Of a stretch of DNA of 64,000 nucleotides, positions 35,391 to 46,982 are shown piece by piece (within the stretch, counting starts at the first letter, position 1; every line of letters starts with the position of its first letter). Below the pieces are notes generated by a model. It worked only from the letters and a program-made list of their open reading frames with translations, did no database searches and was not told where the DNA came from. The stretch comes from Hirudo medicinalis (Eukaryota; Annelida; Clitellata; Hirudinida; Hirudinidae): the NCBI GenBank assembly GCA_011800805.1, contig MPNW01000140.1:117138-181137 (forward strand). The letters run 5' to 3'. The translations under genes were made by a program, and so were the position numbers.

Positions 35391-36496
35391 ACTCAATTAT
35401 TTTAAACCACAATATCAATCAAATGCATTCTATGTAAGTCTGACAGCACTCAGCAATTTCCAACTTCCCATTTTTTTGTCCACCACCAATTATCGCTCAG
35501 CACTTCTTTCTGGAAGAATTATTCCTTCGAGTGGAAACTTTTAATTGAGTCTTCCACGTGATTCCAGGTGCATTGTTGATTTTTTACCTTTTCTCACAAC
35601 GGATCTAAATTCCAATTTATGAAGAAAAAAAAACAAGGGAATTAGACGTGCATAAATGAAGTTTATGGTGACTTTAATGATCGAATAGAAAGTGGATTGT
35701 GGATGCTGATTAGGAAGATGAAAGGCTTCAAACTGATTGACGTTGAAGAAAATGGTTAAAAGTGGACTTTGCAGAAGATTTGTGGAGAGGAGTAAGATTA
35801 ATGAGTAGCAACAGGCGCTTCAAGCAAATCCCTCGTTAGCGGGAACATGTTTTGTAATTATTTTCATCAGCTCATTTTCAGCACAACAATTGATTATTTC
35901 GATGCATTTGTTGCTTTAAATTTGATAAACGTGGAACTATATTTCCATGAGCCATGTTTTGGAATTTTGTAAAAAAATCCTGTTTGAGAATCACCTTCGA
36001 AATTCAGTTTCAACTTTCAGCTCTCAAACATTGATAATTGTGACGAAAACATTTTGCTATAAAATAATGATAATGATAATATTACTACTAATAATAATCA
36101 TCATCATAATCATAATAATAATAATAAAGTTGTTCAGCGAGCGATAAGTGCGGATGTTTTGTTTGAGTTTAAGCAGTTAAAATTCGCTTTAAAGTCATTT
36201 TTTTAAATTGTCTTTATTTGTTGCTCGTGTCCTCTGCCGTTAGTTGTCTTTCAGTGAACGACTTCCTTGAGGGAAAATAAAAGGGGAAAATCTAATCTGC
36301 ACCGAATATTCGTTATTTCTTCCGATAACGGAGCAGGTTAACCAACTTGACAAATTTGCATTCCACTGCAGTTGAAGAAATATTACAAGTAATTGAAGAG
36401 AGGTCGTTTTATGGAGGTTAATTCGAATAGTGTGAAGTTTGTAAACAGTGGCAGGAGCCAATCAAGAAAGAGCAAAACTCCTTCAGGTGCTAGAAA

Positions 36497-38700
36497 ATAG
36501 ATGTGTTGTGACTCTTGCAACAAGAAGTTTGTCACTGTGAGACGTACATCCACAAAAGCAGAATCCACTTGAATAACACAAAGCCAGAGCTGGTCTTCCC
36601 TTCAAAAGCAAGATGGACAGAGGAAGAATATTGCATGCTGGCTGCCATGGAGGCTGAGATGATTCGAAATGGAGTACACAATGTCAATAAAGAACTCCAT
36701 AAAAGATTTAAGCACAGAATACTGAATGCCATCAAAAGCCAAAGTCTCGCTGACAAATACAAAGCACTACCGGAGACATACCTGACAACCTGACTTGTTC
36801 AGCAACAACCACGCTTACTGAGACGTCAATCCAACAGTCATCTGCCATGGTTCAGGTCCTGCTGAGGAAAGAATTCATTACCTTCCTGTTCCAAACGACA
36901 CAATGCCATGGAAAGCACTGGCTAAGGCAGAATTGAACCTTGGAATGCAAAAAAATAGGATCAACATCTCACTCCAACAGCACTTCCCCACTCTCGATAT
37001 GGATGTCACAATGAGAATTAGGAACAAACCACAATACCGCAAACTGCTCTCAAATATGATAGTATCAGACGTGCAGGTCGATTTCAAAGCCAAAACCAGT
37101 TGCGCAAGAATTGATTCGGAAAACATTGTTGGTCTCTTCCAGCTCATTGAAAGAAGAAGGTTTCTACTCCGATTGACAGACGAAGAGTTCAAATCGCTCA
37201 ATGATCCCAATGAGGAAAGCGAGGTCAAAAGGTCCATCATTAGCAAGGAATACCAAAGATGGATTTCTGAGAAAATGAAAAAGAAGAAAACAATAAGAAA
37301 TGTGAGGCAGAAATGTGAATTCAGAGAGGAGGACAAAGTAGAATCCAATACTCGTGTATTTATCGGAACAGCAAACCATCGATCAAAAAGAGCAAAGAAA
37401 ATGGAGCTGCGAAGGAACAGTATGCGAAAGTTCAAGAAATGCTTAGAAAAAGTCCAAGTTTGAAAGCCCATTTTGTAATGAATGGAGATCACGAAAAACA
37501 TTCTGCACCTCCTGCTTACGAAGCATTACTCGAATATTGGCAAAAGGTCTTCATCCAGAAGTCCAAAAGTGATTGCAGATCTTTGGAGAGAGACATCGAT
37601 ACTTTTGAGGAAATGGATGTTCCGGTCACGGCTGATGAAGTCATTCAGACTTTGAAGAACTTGAAAGATTCTGCTCCTGGTCTTGAAGGAATGAAAAAAT
37701 GCGACATGAACAAAATAGCTCCAGAAGACATGGCCACCCATGTGACACTGGAATTGTTACTTGTATTCCAAAAAACAAGGAACGCTCAATCCCGGCGATT
37801 TCAGGTTGATCGCAGTTGGACCAATCATAGGCAGGTTATTCCATCGCGCGCTGAGTAGAAGAATGCTCACACAGTCGACAGCATGCTTTCAGGCACCGCG
37901 GTGGCCTAGCGGACAACATATGGCTAATCAAAGCAATCGTAAAGAAAAAGAGGGAGCAGAAGCAAAGGCTGAACCTCACCTTCATCGACGTGAGCAAAGC
38001 ATTTGATTCGGTGTCCCATCAATCGATTGTTAGAGCAGCCCACAGACTCGGAACTCCGCCATTCATGCTGAGATATATTTCAGAGGCCTGTCGTAACTGC
38101 TCAGTCCAACTAAAGATTGGATGAAAATTGAGTCATGACATTCCAGTGAACAGAGGCAAGGAGACCCCACGTCTCCTCTACTTTTTAATACGGTGATTGA
38201 CATGGTGATGGCAGAGTTGGACCTTTCCATCGGTGTGACATTCAAATTCATCAGTCAAATGCAATTACGTGGCATTTGCGGATGATTTGATCCTTTTATC
38301 CTCCTCGAATATTGAAACAAGTTGATGAGTCTTTAGTGACTGGGACTGAATATCAATGCTCAAAAATGCTCGTCTCTGAGGACAGAAGTGCAGAGGGGGA
38401 ATAACCCCTGGATTGTCAACCCGGATCCTTACCTTGAGGTCAACCAACATCAAATTACGGCAATGAACATTCTTGACACTTACAAGTATCTCGGTGCTGA
38501 CATTGGTCCTAAATTGAAATATGCATCGATAGGAGAAACATTTCATAACAAGTTGCACTCAATATCCAGGGCTCCACTGAAGCCAAATCAAAAAATGTAC
38601 ACTCTCAGGTCTCACCTAATACCAAGTCGTGTGCACCTCACCTTTAATAGCATTTCATTAAGTCTCTCTGTGCTTCTGACACCAAGATAAGATCTGCACC
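36497..38700 (+). mobile_element. Degenerate R2-like non-LTR retrotransposon
   Basis: Remnant of a LINE of the R2 type, recognised by order of parts: a CxxC half zinc finger (CDSCNKKF, near 36507), a Myb-like block (ARWTEEEYCMLAAMEAE, near 36610), a basic linker, then reverse-transcriptase blocks (TADEVIQTLKNLKDSAPG near 37630; GDFRLIAVGPIIGRLFHRAL near 37790; LTFIDVSKAFDSVSH near 37980, with the first catalytic Asp; AFADDLILLSS near 38270, the second and third). At least four frame breaks or stops separate these blocks, and no endonuclease region follows the last block near 38690, so the copy is dead and 3'-incomplete. R2 elements usually sit in 28S rDNA; no rDNA is seen here. Confidence 0.85.
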
Positions 38701-39799
38701 ACAAGCGAAAAACGCAAAAGCGATGGCGGAAAAGAGTTGGATTGTAGCCATGACATTTATTGTGTCATGCACGGACTGATTTTTAAATGTTGATCGTGCT
38801 GTGGTTTGCGCATTATGTCCCGGGGTTCTCTCAGGCCCAGAAGGGGGACTTTAAATATTGGTTGAGGTTCTTGATCCATAATTACGTTTGTTCGTTTGTT
38901 TGATTGAAAAAATAAATGATAAAAAATAATAATAAATTAATTACTAAGAAATTCAAATAAATTTTGAGTTGTGAAGACGAAGAATCTGATGCACTCCGGG
39001 TGGCCACATACCTCCACGAAAACTCCCCAATAAACTTCCAATCCACCACTGACGACCTGGGTGGTCCATACTGTGGCCATCAAACACCGCCCACCATGAT
39101 GAGCAGCAGAAACAAGATGGCGGTCCTGGTCATGCTGAGATCACGCGCCAAATCTGCAGACGTTTTAAGCAGCGTCAGATTTAAACTGAAGTTCACTTTC
39201 TTAACAGGTTAGAAGGATTGCTTTTCGAGAAGTAATTTATCTCAAATTAATCAGATTAATTAAATAATGTCAGGTAATTCAACTATTAAAATATTTTGCA
39301 AAATGTTTATTTTTCAATATCAACTTCTTAATATCGATTTTTACATTTTCAATTTTAATTACGAAAATAATTGCACGTTAAAAAAAAAACTTGATAGCAT
39401 AAATCATAAAGCTCACAAATTGTATTATTCATCGTATATTTACTTTCCTTAATTTTTAATTAAATTGTCCTTATTCAACAATTGAACTTAAGCGACCGAT
39501 AAACTTTTAAAGAATTTAAAAAAAATGTTTAAACGGAAATGAAAACCCGTGGGATTACGTGCTGGTGGCGAAAATAGGGTTGGTGTTTGATGTGGTGTTT
39601 GATGTGGTGTTTGATGAACACCTCAAACTGTCCACGATAGGAATTTGTTTCTCACTGAGGGTTCTATTCTTTAAAACTTTCATGCCTGGGTATGTATTGA
39701 TATTAGTTAATGAAATAATTTAATAAGATATTTAAAAATACTTATAGGATGAAAATATTAATAAATAATGCCTAAACAGCAATAAAAAGAAGGGTGATG

Positions 39800-39847
<48 letters not shown>

Positions 39848-40289
39848 GACAAAAATATCTCCTTTCTGATAATTATATATAATAATTATATGATTATAAT
39901 AATTTGGTTCCAAAACTTCAGATTTTGGCATCAAGGCAGGTGTCCAAGATGAATCTCAAGGTGGTTTGATATTTCCAGAAGTTATTCTCAACTAAAACTG
40001 AACTTCCTTATTTGATTTCGGATTTGAATTTTCTTGGCTCCTGAGTCCATCTTAATTGATCATTTATTTTATCCATTCTTTGTGGCTGCTGAGACAAAAA
40101 GCAAGCATTAAATCAGTAATTCACCACGCGACTAATGCATTCATCACTCGACATTAGAGCAAATCGTTCGAATAACCAGATTTAAAAGCATAAGATTTTC
40201 AATTAAGATTCAAATGAAGTTTTTAAAAGTTTTCAATTCATTTAATGTGTTGACCGATTAATTCGGTAATTTAATTTGCTTCGTTTCAG
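38701..40289. other. Intergenic or intronic, with one candidate signal-peptide exon
   Basis: Mostly AT-rich with an (AAT)n array near 39800 and a 12-bp TGTTTGATGTGG unit three times near 39585. Apart from the small candidate exon at 39087-39133 I see no coding sequence. Upstream exons of the CUB gene could lie here but were not identified. Confidence 0.4.
39087..39133 (-). other. Candidate signal-peptide exon
   Basis: On the minus strand an ATG at 39133 begins MTRTAILFLLLIMVGG, a textbook signal peptide (one basic residue, hydrophobic core, small residues), followed by a possible donor (GGCG|GTGTTT). It lies on the same strand as the L1-family gene, whose first exon is missing, with about 8.5 kb between. 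The connecting exon carrying the start of Ig1 was not found, so the link is a guess. Confidence 0.25.
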
Positions 40290-41108
40290 ATTGCAAATTT
40301 ACATTTCAAAGCTCTCAAACGTCGAACCACGGCAGCTTCAATTCGCCAAACTTCCCCGGTCTTTACCCACGTGACTCTGAGTGCTACTTCCGCTTCCGTT
40401 CGAATCCCGGAGAAATAGTTTACATCTCATTCTTGTACTTCGATGTCGACGGAGTTCCTCCAAAGTAGAATAACTAATTAATTAAATAATGACTGATTAG
40501 TCGATAATTGGCATAATTAATAATTTACTAATTGGCTAATAACATGCACAAATACTAACTAATTAGTCATTAATAAGTATAATTACTAGCTAACTAATTA
40601 ATGCACGATCATTGCTTAATAATAATAATAATAATAACAATAACAATAATAATAATAACACAATTATACATCTCATTAAGCATTAGAGACGCTCTAAGGT
40701 TTGGGAACTCACAAAGCAACTGCTGCTTTTCACAGTCTCTTCAGGGAACCTGGCTCTCTGAGCTAATACCTGCACGCCTAAATTGTGCTCAAGGAGAAAA
40801 GAATTGAGATAGGAATTAACAATTCAATCTAATATTAACCAGGTGTAATAACGAAACACAGAGCGACTACGTCGACCTGTACGACACCGACTTCACTTTC
40901 ACTGCGTCATCAGGCGTTCAAACGCGACTGTGCGGCAGTCAGCTTTCCTATCAAAACACGCACCTGTTCAAGAGTTCGTCGTCTGCTTCTGTCTCACAAA
41001 ATACTTTCTCATCTTCCGGTCAATTCCTGGGAGTAGATTTTCGTTCGAATCACGTGTTTGATGGTCACGGGTTCAAGGCCAGATATCAGTTCAAGAAGGC
41101 CACTGAAG
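40290..41108 (+). CDS. CUB-domain protein, two exons (suppressor-of-lurcher/Neto-like)
   Basis: Two exons join in frame: 40290-40464 (after GTTTCAG, ending CCAAA|GTAG) and 40843-41108 (after AACCAG, ending GAAG|GTACTT). Together they encode a single CUB domain: CKFTFQSS opens, then GSFNSPNFPGLYPRDSECY, a FDVDGVPPKCNNETQSDYV segment with the second cysteine pair, RLCGSQ, and GHGFKARYQF at the end. CUB domains mediate extracellular protein contacts. The sequence order resembles the first CUB of suppressor of lurcher (SOL-1) proteins that modulate glutamate receptors, but many secreted proteins share it. The signal peptide and later domains were not identified; a possible terminal exon starts near 44711. 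Confidence 0.75.
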
Positions 41109-41547
41109 GTACTTGAAATTATGAAGACTCTTATTTCTGAGATGAATATTAAATTAATTATTCAAATAATATGTTTAAAATTAATTATCGTTTAATATCA
41201 AATAATTGCAAAAATTGAGAGATGGTTGTATTTTTTTCAAATTTTATTAATATTTGCAATTAATGAATACTCGATTGCATGTGTTTTGTTCCATAATTTG
41301 ATGAGAAATTCATAATTTTTATAAAAGTTCTCTCCCAAGCAGAGTGCGGAATGTGACTTTGTTGTGTCCGCTTCCAATTTTTATTTAAATCCTTAAATTG
41401 GTATTCAGCATTTTTCATCATTTTTCATCGCCATCTACATGGAATTATTTAATGCTTGTGCAAAATATTTCATGAAAACCGTATACAAATATGCAAGCAG
41501 TTTAAATTGCAGTTGATCTGGTGGTATTTAATCAAAAAATAATGACT

Positions 41548-41619
41548 AATCAATTAAGTAATATTATGCAAATAAGTAATATTAATCAATTAAGTAATAT
41601 TATGCAAATACGTAATATT
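41548..41619. repeat. 36-bp tandem duplication
   Basis: Two 36-bp units beginning AATCAATTAAGTAATATTAT differ at a single position (AATAAG versus AATACG). Recent local duplication in AT-rich sequence. Confidence 0.9.
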
Positions 41620-43159
41620 AAAAAAGTGAAAGACAAGAATTTAATCGAAAAGATGACTTTCATAATTTTGATAAATTATCATTTGTTTTGTTGCACAATT
41701 ACACAGAAATGGTTCAAAATATCTGATTAAATGCAATCCTTTTGAATAATTGTTTTCAGGAAAAAAAAAATTAGTTTTTAAAAGTGAAAAATCGCTTCGT
41801 AATCTGAGTTTAAATTAGTTTAATGTTAAAGATATTTTTTCAACCATGCAATCCACGAAAACTAAAAACACATTTATCTAAAAATGTTTTGCAAAAATAC
41901 GTTTTAAAGTTGTATTATCACCAGTATTATTTTCGTTTGGAAATTATTTTTAGTTTTTATTTTGGTCTTCGTTTAATATTTCTCTTTCGCTTTACGAAAA
42001 TTTACGATTATCACAAATTATATTCATAAAATTAATTTTGTCCATTTGTTTGGATTTGTTAATAACTTGTAAATAAAACCAAGATTATGTAATCAAAACA
42101 TTTATTATAATGCCATAAATATTTTTAAATTGAATTTAGTGATAAACATATTTAATTTTATGCTTGGAAGTAACATTTCCAATGAAACAACACTAATAAT
42201 TAGAAATATTAGACTAATGCAGGGTTAGTAAACATTATAAATAAGTACTTTACTTTGTTATTATTATTATTAACATGATGATTATGTTATGGATTTTGGT
42301 GAATTGCAAAAAATAATTTTTTTATTAAAAAATAATAATAACAAAAATATTTTAAATCACAGAAATGGTTGTCTGGAAGAATTGGACGAACGACGAGTTT
42401 GATGTTTCATATTTTTGCATCTCTCGGGTTGATGGAGCAATATAAATTGTAATGTTGTAGTGAATAATAATTCCTATTATTATTATATATAATTATATTA
42501 AGTTATATTGTTATAGTAAATAATAATGGTAATATTCTTAATGTTATTAATTATTTATTAATTCCATGCACCTGGGTAACCTGGGTGGTAAAATCACTCG
42601 GAATCAGAATTCAACACAATCTTGAAATTCTGCCTTTTGTTGGCAGGTGTCATTGGGAATCAAACAAACATTTGTTTCTTTGAGGACTGTTGTGATTATG
42701 TCTGCTGTGATGCTTAAGTTTTGTTAATGCACTTATTCTTAATGTTGCTGTTGTTGCTGTTATTTTTGCATTTATTATTTTATAAAAATTAGAATATACA
42801 AAAATTGTATGAAATAAATTTTGAAAGTGATTTTTAAAACCTTAAATATTTATAAAAAAAAAAAAACCTCAAATAATTATATAAAATAAACATTACACGG
42901 AGTCAATTAATTTATTTAAAAATATATTTTATGAAAGTCTCGAAAAACCTGCACTTGTTAAATAATGGACTGAGAGATGTCGAGTGATTTTGTTCCCTGA
43001 TAAAAGAATTCTTTCGAGCCTGCGGGAGAAATATAAAAAATGTTTTAAATAATTTCTCCAGAAAACACGAATTCACGACTTGAATTTTGCAGTCACGAAA
43101 TTTCTGCAGGAAGTGGTTTTCAATCTGACTTCCGCAGATTTTATTTGAAATAATTAATT

Positions 43160-43375
43160 ACCATTATTGTTATTGTTAATGTTATTATTGTCATCGCCAT
43201 AACCATCATCGTCGTCAACATTTTCGTTATTGCTGTTGTTATTATTATTATTATTTTTATTATTATTATTACTATTATTATCATTATTGTTGTTATTGTT
43301 ATTATTATTATAGTTATTATTATTATTATTAATAATATGATTATTATTACCGCTCTTACTATTATTATTGTTTCT
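43160..43375. repeat. (ATT/GTT)n microsatellite
   Basis: About 215 bp of interrupted ATT and GTT units. On the minus strand it reads as poly-Asn, an artefact of the repeat. Low complexity only. Confidence 0.95.
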
Positions 43376-44710
43376 CAGCCTTCCAACAATCAAATCAGAT
43401 TGAAAAATCGAACAATGCGAATGTCCAAATTCCTTCGCGAGTTTAGTGTCCTCGTTCGGGATCCGAGATCACCTTATGAGCAGGACAAAAGATAAAAAGA
43501 GTGAACTCAATAGACTCCCACTGTCAGTATTTCTGTCTCAGGTTCTTAATAATCTTGTCCTGAGTCTTTCTTCTGTCGCACTGAGGTCTCTCCAGACCCT
43601 GTAGCCACCCTGTGCCCTGTCGCGGAACTCATTGGCCATCGCCATGACAGACCCTGTCTTCTCCAGAAACCGTAAGATTTCTTTGTCATCATTTCCTCAA
43701 GCTGCACCCTCTGGCAGTAAAAGTTTGGCTCAGCTTGCAGGTGCGTTCTGGGTATTCTTCGACATCCATGAGTGGATTTCTGAAATGTCATATTTTGCTG
43801 CTTTACTTTTGTTCGATGTCTTAGATATGTGCTGTAATGGACACTTGCAGATTGTGTACTGTTCTTCCTTCCAAGCACATAGGTCTGGAATTATATTCCC
43901 AGATCGGTTGGAATACGAGGTGTAAGTGTATGTTTGCCTAAAATGTAAATTCTCTTCTTTGTAACTCGCTCTCAAGCTAACTCACTCTGTTATTGTTCCT
44001 CTCAAGGCAGGGTTCATCGGCAGGTTCGAATCATAATTCCTGACTTAGAGGATCGACAACACCTCAATTCGAGGTACTTTGCTCGATGTTCTCAATTTTT
44101 TGTCGAAAGTTGCAACACAAACCTTCAAGCAACTTATGTTTTCGTTTGCTCCCCCTAACCACTCCAGTTGTTGGATGAATTCGTGAATTTTGAACTCAAC
44201 AAATTTTTGTGCCAAGGATGTTTCATTATAGCGAGTTGATATATTCCTTAAAAATATAGTTCGTTATCAATTTTCAAGTAAGGAATTGACCTTCCAATTC
44301 AAGAGAGATTGTGATTGATTTAAGCTTCAAAATTTGATTTCAAATTGAAGAGATAAAGCTTAGTTTTATTTCAATGAGAATTGTTAGAGAGCAAATGAAT
44401 CCAGGATTATCCAAAAGTAAATGGAATTAAAAAGAAGATCACACTTAGAAATGGGTAGTTTTTGAAAGCAAATGTTAATTAAGGCATAATATTTTTATTT
44501 GATTTATAAAAATGCGTGTTAAACTTAAGATAATACTTAACTTAACTAATTAGTTTGTCATGCTTTACATTAGAGACTTTTATTTTATTTATTTGTATCT
44601 AACATTTATTAGTTAGCACATTAAATTTGTTGTGAATAAACTCAATAAACTTATTATTATTTATTACTTATTGCTTATTATTACAATAAACTTTGCGGCA
44701 ATTTTTTTTC

Positions 44711-44960
44711 AGGTGGCAGCAACAAGCAGATCTTGAGGATGAAGAAACCCGACCCGAGCAGAATTTTAATGAAACCCCTGTCATCTTCGTCACCATCTTT
44801 GACCACCGCAGTCGTCCAACACCTCGCAACGTTTCCCGCCATTTGTCTCCATTGGAGAACTCTGTTTATTAACATCTTTATAGACGCCCCCCTCAGCACT
44901 GAGGAATCGCTTTTCAAACTTTTTCTGAAAAGAACTACGCGTGCATTTGAAACTTATTAA
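44711..44960 (+). other. Candidate terminal exon
   Basis: A strong acceptor (CAATTTTTTTTCAG, ending at 44710-44712) precedes open sequence. Two frames are open: one joins in phase to the CUB exon at 41108 and runs to a stop at about 44960; the other (LEDEETRPEQNFNETPV) has a more ordinary amino-acid composition and stops near 44878. I cannot decide between them or prove that either is expressed. Confidence 0.3.
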
Positions 44961-46027
44961 ATTTTTTCGTTGAAAACGTTGAAAAATTAGTTTTTGGTGA
45001 AATGGGATAGATAAATGGCAAATAACGATTTCTGGAAACAGCCTCTGCAAATCAAATTGTTATTTCAAAATGCATTCTAAATGCCAAGAATATTGTGAGA
45101 AATTACGAGGTCTGCATGGTCAGAAGAATAAGAAATAAATGAGCACAACTGACGTTAGATGCTCCCCACAAATGCACCAAGTAGAATGTGAAATGTATTT
45201 CAAATTGCATGTTCACATTTATAAAAGAGTAGAGGATTGGAATAAAACTGAGAAAAACGGGGAAAAATAAATATCAATCATCGATTAATGTTGATTGATT
45301 ACTAGGCAAATGAATGAAATGTGCAGGTTCATTATCATCATTTCCTACAAAATATATTTTTTAAGTGTAAAACTTAATAAAATATCTGAATGACAGATAA
45401 GCAGCTATTGAACACATTTGTGAAGTAAAATCAATCTTAAGAAGATGAACTCTTAAATGTTGCATCACATTGGTGACACTTCCACCCATCAAAATGCAAC
45501 AATCCTTCGATAATAAATTTAATTCATCTTCTAAGAAACACAAAATGCATTTAAACAAGACATTAACAATAATTCAGAATGGCTATTATAATATTATCAA
45601 TGCTATTGTAATATGAACATGATATCAGGTGTGTTTATGTGCACAGACAATGTAAACATGATGCATCCAAGATAAGAAATATTAATCTCTCCCAATAACT
45701 CAAAAGCATGTCAACTTTGCATAACAAAGCAGATATGTCGACTTCTTGATGCCTCAAAAGCGAAATTAATCCCCGTCAAGCCGCTTCCCTCCTTCTCCAG
45801 ACATTCACGAGGGCTTCGTGGGGGATGTTGAAGGTCATCAGGGGGCCTGCAAACTGCTTCAAACTCCCCTGGAAAAATCCCCAACCAATTTTGAGTCCTT
45901 TCCAGGCTTTGGATCCATTCTTCAATTTTAAATGGAAAGATTATTCTAGAGTTGCACTATAAAATGCTGCAAGAATGAGAGAATGAAATCACTCATTCAA
46001 TAAATTAAATCTTTTTGTAAATAGAAA

Positions 46028-46708
46028 TTAAAAACATTTAACCCTTCTCATGAACTTTCTAAATTTCTGCCTGAAAGCTTTCTTTGGAGTCCTAAGTTTG
46101 CTGTGATTCTTTTTATTTAATTTTTTGTAACTCGAACCTCCTCGATCATTGTCTGCTTCATAATCAACAGCATTTGATGGACTTGTGTTACCGCTTGCAC
46201 AACTAGCTTTTTTGAGTTTTTGAAGACCACAGCAATTACCAATAGAATTAAGTCCTTTGCTCTCCTTGTCAACAAATACCCGAGCTTCTGAAACACTGAT
46301 CTCATTGGGCCAACCAAAAGCTTTATTGCAATCTGAACTTAAAGAAAACTTCTTCATCACATCAGGCAAAGTTGTCACTTCTAAAGCATCAGACTTCTTT
46401 ATGTGAGTCACTAAACCAACGTCATCTTTGTAATTAAATTCTGTTGCATTCTCACCAATTTTGACATCTTTGTAAGCACAAGTCTTGTTTTTATCACTGG
46501 GTCGACTTTTATGACGCTGCAACCTCTTAATGGTTAGCGAGTCGATAAGCACACTTGTCTCAACGAATTCTTCATCCTCAAAAGCTTCTCCAATTAAATG
46601 TTCGTGTTCGACTTTTCGAGGCTTGCGCAGCATTTCAAATTCAGATAAAACTCTGGTCGAACTAAGTTTCAAGTAAACATCAGGTGCGCATTTAACAAGC
46701 AAATCCAG
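46028..46708 (-). CDS. Unrecognised basic protein
   Basis: Open frame of about 225 codons ending at 46028. It is open back to a stop at 46751, and the first in-frame ATG is at 46633 (about 201 residues). A GTTTCAG acceptor at 46709 suggests instead that an upstream exon supplies the start. The product is hydrophilic: an acidic middle (EAFEDEEFVETS), a serine-rich part, and a strongly basic C-terminus (KKAFRQKFRKFMRRVKCF), which could bind nucleic acid or carry a nuclear-localisation signal. I recognise no domain. It lies head to head with AGGF1 with under 300 bp between. Composition and length argue for a real gene, but function is unknown. Confidence 0.5.
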   Translation of the reverse strand: MDLLVKCAPDVYLKLSSTRVLSEFEMLRKPRKVEHEHLIGEAFEDEEFVETSVLIDSLTIKRLQRHKSRPSDKNKTCAYKDVKIGENATEFNYKDDVGLVTHIKKSDALEVTTLPDVMKKFSLSSDCNKAFGWPNEISVSEARVFVDKESKGLNSIGNCCGLQKLKKASCASGNTSPSNAVDYEADNDRGGSSYKKLNKKNHSKLRTPKKAFRQKFRKFMRRVKCF

Positions 46709-46982
46709 CTGAAACTTTGAGATGCGAAGAAACAGCTGGCGAAGTATCCATCAGCTTCAACTTATAAACACTTGGTATCACCTTTACTTTCAAAGGTTAA
46801 GCTTACATAATAAATATTTAATTTCTGCAATAAAAATTATGCTTGTATTAATTTATGTATTTTAACATTGCAATGCTGTACATTCTTTGGTAAATAAAAA
46901 CAATAATTCGTACGAATTTTGATTTTGGGTTTAAATCTTTATAAACTCAATAGTACCCACAACTGCATGTAATAAGATTGCG
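46709..46982. promoter_or_regulatory. Divergent promoter region, unknown gene / AGGF1
   Basis: About 270 bp separate the unrecognised minus-strand gene from the AGGF1 start codon. Both transcription starts probably lie here. AT-rich with no definite TATA element. Inferred from gene spacing. Confidence 0.4.

Larger units (their letters stand above)
30514..36496. other. Repeat-rich, probably large first introns of the L1-family gene
   Basis: No exon is convincing over 6 kb. The missing 5' exons of the L1-family gene must lie to the right of 30513, so this is likely intronic. Content is AT-rich with ATT, GAT/GAC and AAC microsatellites. A minus-strand frame at 33340-33528 (with FSEPPPLLSGG and FGSCPLVLPS) is less repetitive than its surroundings but lacks splice support and family match. 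A run of nine G lies at about 32089. Confidence 0.45.
41109..46027. other. Mostly noncoding; likely intron and 3' flank of the CUB gene
   Basis: AT-rich with microsatellites and tandem repeats listed separately. On the minus strand at about 43550-43700 one frame reads like decayed coding sequence (LEKTGSVMAMANEFRDRAQG) but has stops upstream and no recognisable family. Otherwise I see nothing. Confidence 0.4.

Noticed and set aside
35163..35396. Val/Ile-repeat frame on the minus strand
   Set aside because: Product of a 24-bp minisatellite and AAC/AAT repeats.
37890..37930. tRNA box A-like TGGCCTAGCGGA
   Set aside because: It lies inside the R2-like RT region, where the same bases encode a conserved block, and no cloverleaf or box B follows.
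43154..43393. Poly-Asn frame on the minus strand
   Set aside because: Product of an ATT/GTT microsatellite.
43549..43980. Minus-strand frames possibly forming a small gene
   Set aside because: The coding-looking part is interrupted by stops and lacks any known motif; at most a decayed fragment.
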